DNA of 64,000 bases from Nymphaea colorata (Eukaryota; Streptophyta; Magnoliopsida; Nymphaeales; Nymphaeaceae), in NCBI RefSeq assembly GCF_008831285.2, contig NW_022204507.1:1674001-1738000 (forward strand), read 5' to 3'. The position numbers and the translations under genes were made by a program. Position 1 is the first letter of the stretch. The number at the start of each line of letters is the position of its first letter. The notes beneath the pieces are model-generated. The model did no database searches and was not told where the DNA came from. It was given only the letters and a program-made list of their open reading frames with translations. Positions 63,831 through 64,000 of this stretch are shown here, one piece after another.

Positions 63831-64000
63831 CGTCTTCCCCCTCTACCCTCCTCGCCTTCTTCCCTTCCACTCCCTTGACCCCTCCGTTCCATTTCCATCT
63901 TCAGATACACCAGGCGCCTCCCCTTCACCTTCATGCGACTTTTTCCCCACCGACCTCCCGAAACTCGTCTCTTTCAAACTCTTATCTTCGCGCGCCTATC
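63787..64000 (+). CDS. 5' end of a probable organelle-targeted protein (partial)
   Basis: From the ATG at 63787 the frame is open to the window end (71 codons). It begins MLAGGLRRLSRRHIFVFPLY, a run with five Arg, no acidic residue and hydrophobic spacing that looks like a mitochondrial or plastid transit peptide. A Ser/Pro-rich stretch and LPKLVSFKLLSSRAY follow. Such starts are frequent in pentatricopeptide-repeat proteins, but no repeat is yet visible, so the family stays open. The upstream ATG at 63707, in the other copy of the 80-bp repeat, starts a different frame that is also open to the end but becomes Ser/Pro/His-rich. I prefer the second ATG. Base composition is GC-rich, unlike the flanks. 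Confidence 0.5.
   Translation, partial: MLAGGLRRLSRRHIFVFPLYPPRLLPFHSLDPSVPFPSSDTPGASPSPSCDFFPTDLPKLVSFKLLSSRAY

Overview
The window is nuclear DNA from a flowering plant. The evidence is one intact intron-containing phenylpropanoid gene (cinnamate 4-hydroxylase), plant-type Ty1/copia and Ty3 retrotransposon remains primed by initiator-Met tRNA, several MITE-like elements and many (TA)n and (CT)n tracts. Nothing prokaryotic, viral or organellar is visible. The genus cannot be fixed from the sequence alone. The long hydrophobic N-terminus of the C4H resembles class II C4Hs.

Layout. 1-7500 is decayed repeat DNA: an LTR-like promoter at the start, a Ty3 integrase remnant (about 2640-3700), long TA tracts, a tandemly duplicated MITE-bearing segment (5990-6885), and an old LTR fragment related to the copia element found 45 kb away. 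7501-12512 looks like a Tourist/PIF-type transposon. It carries exons resembling an HAC (p300/CBP-type) histone acetyltransferase on the minus strand, and it was later split by a young gag-less copia element (8006-11411). 12650-21100 is non-coding, with Tourist-like MITEs and an exact 292-bp palindrome (16897-17188).

21150-25137 is the real gene: a promoter with MYB-type AC elements, a TATA box, and a three-exon class II C4H of 533 residues. Its first intron holds an unexplained antisense 103-codon open frame.

26229-38470 is a nest. An old copia element (D) is interrupted first by a TNT/Tork-like copia (B, 26388 to about 31812) and again by a third copia (C, about 32173-36813). D resumes after each in the expected order: gag start, gag middle, gag end with protease and integrase. 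38471-44208 is mostly featureless plus a probable Ty3-type LTR. 44209-47440 is a minus-strand copia remnant (F) whose RNase H is split by a GC-rich hAT-like MITE with an 8-bp target duplication. A 34-bp minisatellite follows.

49007-51417 is a possible Ty3 LTR. 52802-59572 is the youngest full-length copia (E), with 347-bp LTRs differing at four positions by eye and a polyprotein broken by four stops and a frameshift. The right end (62583-64000) has a broken receptor-like kinase fragment and the start of a probable organelle-targeted protein, whose start region is duplicated by an exact 80-bp tandem repeat.

Only C4H and possibly the gene running off the right edge look functional. No new molecular system is apparent. 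The unusual content is structural: the nested insertions, the palindrome, the captured gene fragment and the element-end anomalies.
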